Assembly: GCA_964629165.1 (NCBI GenBank)
Contig: CAZVQJ010000146.1
Coordinates: forward strand, 1-7,509
From: CAWVVV01 sp964629165
Lineage (GTDB): Bacteria; Verrucomicrobiota; Verrucomicrobiia; Opitutales; Oceanipulchritudinaceae
Reading direction: 5' to 3'
DNA length: 7,509 bases
Part shown: one piece after another, positions 6,801-7,509 of the stretch
Position numbering within the stretch: position 1 is the first letter of the stretch
How the letters are laid out: every line of letters begins with the position of its first letter
Notes under the pieces: generated by a model
Database searches by the model: none
Told to the model about the DNA's origin: nothing
What the model saw: only the letters and a program-made list of their open reading frames with translations
Position numbers and translations under genes: made by a program

Positions 6801-7509
6801 GATCCGGAAGTGGGACTATATCAACAATACCGAGGTTCCCATTATGGTCGCGGAAGGGGCGGCGTCGAACAACGGCACAAAGGCCAACAGCTCCCTCCAG
6901 GCGGACTTGCTGGGAGACTGGCGGGAAGAGGTCATCTTCCGCAGCATCGACAGCAGCGAGTTGCGTGTCTACACGACGACCGACCTCACCGATACCCGGA
7001 TCCACACGCTCATGCACGACCCGATGTACCGCCTCGCCGTAGCGTGGCAGAACAATGGATACAACCAACCGCCACATCCGTCATTCTTCATCGGGAACAA
7101 CATGCCCGCAGCGCCGGAACCCAACATCTTTGTGAATCCGGTGCCGGAAATTGTCGGCGAGGCCAATGGCTCCTCCTATCAATCGGAGGTTCAGGTTTTC
7201 CTGAATGTCAACGGCTCCTCCAATCTCCAGAACCAGTATCAGACCTCCGGAGGCTCCTGGATCGACTATGTCGGTCCCTTCACGATCGATGACGAAGGCT
7301 CACACGAGGTTGCTTTCAGGACCCTCAACGCGGCAGGTGATCTCCTCGCGGAGGCGAACGTCTCGTTCAGCATCAGCCAGCCTGTTGATGGCGACCTCGA
7401 CGGCGACGGCGATATCGATAATGATGATCGGATGATTTTCCAGGGAGCGATGAATTCCTGCGAAGGTGATCCAAACTACCTCCCCGCCGCCGACTACAAT
7501 GGCGACGGT
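3817..7509 (+). CDS. Secreted multidomain rhamnogalacturonan lyase, polysaccharide lyase family 11 (3' partial)
   Basis: PL11 enzymes cleave the rhamnose-galacturonate backbone of pectin (rhamnogalacturonan I) by beta-elimination. The 1231 visible residues run without a stop to the window edge. Order: signal peptide 1-21 (hydrophobic, likely cut after SFA); CBM96-like carbohydrate-binding domain about 22-227; FN3 domains about 232-323, 330-417 and 425-514; PL11 catalytic propeller about 519-1098; a beta-sandwich about 1100-1188 with YVGPFTIDDEGSHEV; and a dockerin-like tail from 1189. PL11 signatures include VYVGWRMLG near the start, YDLDGDGRAEVVMKTADGT (D702 onward), VGDADADGRDEI (853-864), NFATWWDGDL (977-986), GDWREEV (1033-1039) and LMHDPMYR through QPPHPSFFIGNN (1065-1095). 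The many Asp-rich loops fit known calcium binding by this fold. The ATG at 3817 gives a clean signal peptide, though no Shine-Dalgarno is present; an in-frame ATG at 3838 would shorten the signal. Endo versus exo action cannot be settled here. Confidence 0.93.
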   Translation, partial: MLKLTLPMALSFLAIGSLSFADTVNLAPDAVSQLDIAGTDDAPTVSAVNPATDTIYTRARDFVNSAVRGNLAYIRFDLSSLSNPSIQSARFTLTRVGNDSVVTGRVALHGLLNVPGNAPQDWDANGFSAGDEFDVSMFADDVASVGASPVNLANVADFSVDESVSGNTVTLESEAFVQFIQERADDNGLVTLLLNMPSQGAGNDKAILYASSQYADEALRPNLEIVYFDANLPSPPENLAVTNIAFSVSPSVTLAWDNVAGALSYKLYRREAGETDATLLDTVSTSTLIDANVSLLGTYYYSVAVVTDSGESIPSPEIVVNISDPGEGAPEVPAGISLSVAETDTIGLGWDASAGAIFYDIHRSDQPDRGYTLLNSTTTNSFVDAVGIESYQTYYYIISATGAGGMSAFSPPYRVDPRFDPSVTPPANPGNPSVVQSDTFSLELSWDPAAGAEGYYVYRSTQPDRGFHLLGVVETNSILDDYALYPEHPYYYEIYAVNSGGFSEQPATFQVSESIATYRRMENLTRAPVAVETEDGVYVGWRMLGTDPATIAFNLYRDGLKLNSDPVEDSTNFLDAGGNAASSYEVRAVIDGVEMPGTSPVNVLPTNYLPIPLQVPVGGTTPDLVEYTYSANDASVADLDGDNEYEIILKWDPSNAQDNSNAGYTGNVYIDAYKLDGTLLWRIDLGRNIRAGAHYTQLMVYDLDGDGRAEVVMKTADGTIDGMGTVIGDPNADWRNEGGWILEGPEFLTVFDGMTGAILDTIDYVPPRGNVIDWGDDYGNRVDRFLAGIAYFDGVRPSYFTARGQYYGQGGLPGRTVIAAYDLVEGNLVERWVFDTNDTGQAYAGQGHHQLSVGDADADGRDEIMYGGMVIDDDGTGLYTTQLGTGDAMHFGDLDPTRPGLELFAVKEDANSPVHVEYRDPATGELIWGWFNARDTGRGLTADIDPTYPGAELWGAANVNVWSAQGDVIGTVRPSINFATWWDGDLLRELTDGNSIRKWDYINNTEVPIMVAEGAASNNGTKANSSLQADLLGDWREEVIFRSIDSSELRVYTTTDLTDTRIHTLMHDPMYRLAVAWQNNGYNQPPHPSFFIGNNMPAAPEPNIFVNPVPEIVGEANGSSYQSEVQVFLNVNGSSNLQNQYQTSGGSWIDYVGPFTIDDEGSHEVAFRTLNAAGDLLAEANVSFSISQPVDGDLDGDGDIDNDDRMIFQGAMNSCEGDPNYLPAADYNGDG
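3880..4497 (+). other. CBM96-like (DNRLRE-type) N-terminal domain of the lyase
   Basis: After the signal peptide comes a beta-rich domain with the pattern of this group: ATDTIYTRARDF, then GNLAYIRFDLSSL, SIQSARFTLTRV, a variable middle, and a C-terminal LYASSQYADEALRPNLEIVY. Domains of this kind are common at the ends of secreted polysaccharide lyases and bind uronic-acid polymers in characterised cases. The assignment comes from the motif order and not from a search. Confidence 0.7.
4510..5358 (+). repeat. Three fibronectin type III domains in the lyase, the last two close paralogues
   Basis: Residues about 232-323, 330-417 and 425-514 each show the FN3 pattern: a proline-led start, LxWD near the first strands, a YxxYR strand and a YYYxxxAV-like strand. 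The second and third are clearly more alike: GWDASAG/SWDPAAG, RSDQPDRGYTLL/RSTQPDRGFHLL and TNSFVDA/TNSILDD align at the same spacing. This points to a tandem duplication within the gene, now diverged at the DNA level. The modules probably act as spacers between the binding and catalytic domains. Confidence 0.85.
7390..7509 (+). other. Dockerin-like calcium-binding domain, cut by the window end
   Basis: The segment starting DLDGDGDIDNDD has Asp at loop positions 1, 3, 5, 9 and 12 of the dockerin type I calcium loop (DxNxDGxxxxxD). A helix-like MIFQGAM follows, then a second loop begins with ADYNGDG exactly at the window edge. Two such repeats make a dockerin. In clostridia these bind cohesins in cellulosomes; in Verrucomicrobiota and Planctomycetota similar tails occur on many secreted proteins without a known scaffold. 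No cohesin is visible here. Confidence 0.8.

Noticed and set aside
7390..7509. Reading the dockerin-like tail as proof of a cellulosome
   Set aside because: No cohesin or scaffoldin is in the window, and such tails are known in bacteria without cellulosomes.

Overview
The window is an ordinary-looking stretch of a GC-rich bacterial chromosome. I place it tentatively in the Verrucomicrobiota (Opitutae-like) or a neighbouring PVC lineage. The reasons are the mix of genes (a SET-domain lysine methyltransferase with a post-SET zinc cluster, and a secreted family PL11 pectin lyase carrying CBM96-like, FN3 and dockerin-like modules) and the scarcity of good Shine-Dalgarno sites. This is a judgement from gene content, not a phylogenetic result. 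No RNA gene, CRISPR array, insertion sequence or integrase is visible.

Layout. (1) Positions 1-586, plus strand: the last codons of what looks like an ECF-type sigma factor, joined by an ATGA overlap to a 169-residue single-pass membrane protein that is probably its regulator. (2) Positions 587-735: a short gap between convergent genes, with two adjacent hairpins and a small tandem repeat. (3) Positions 2171-736, minus strand: a small TPR protein followed by accA, the carboxyltransferase alpha subunit of acetyl-CoA carboxylase. (4) Positions 2172-2270: a short divergent promoter region. (5) Positions 2271-3574, plus strand: a SET-domain protein whose stop overlaps the start of an exonuclease III/AP endonuclease gene, again by ATGA. 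(6) Positions 3575-3816: a 242-base gap with weak hairpins and no gene. (7) Positions 3817 to the window end, plus strand: a very large secreted multidomain rhamnogalacturonan lyase (PL11), cut by the window edge inside a C-terminal dockerin-like domain.

How they fit together. The genes serve separate purposes: stress or envelope signalling (sigma factor and membrane partner), fatty acid synthesis (AccA), protein methylation and DNA repair (SET plus ExoIII), and pectin degradation outside the cell (PL11). The two ATGA overlaps are the clearest signs of translational coupling. I found no complete undescribed system. The points most worth a second look are the altered substrate-loop motif in AccA (DTKAAYAG where the family usually has DTPGAYPG), the coupling of a zinc-clustered SET methyltransferase to an AP endonuclease, and the domain architecture of the PL11 enzyme with its dockerin-like tail.
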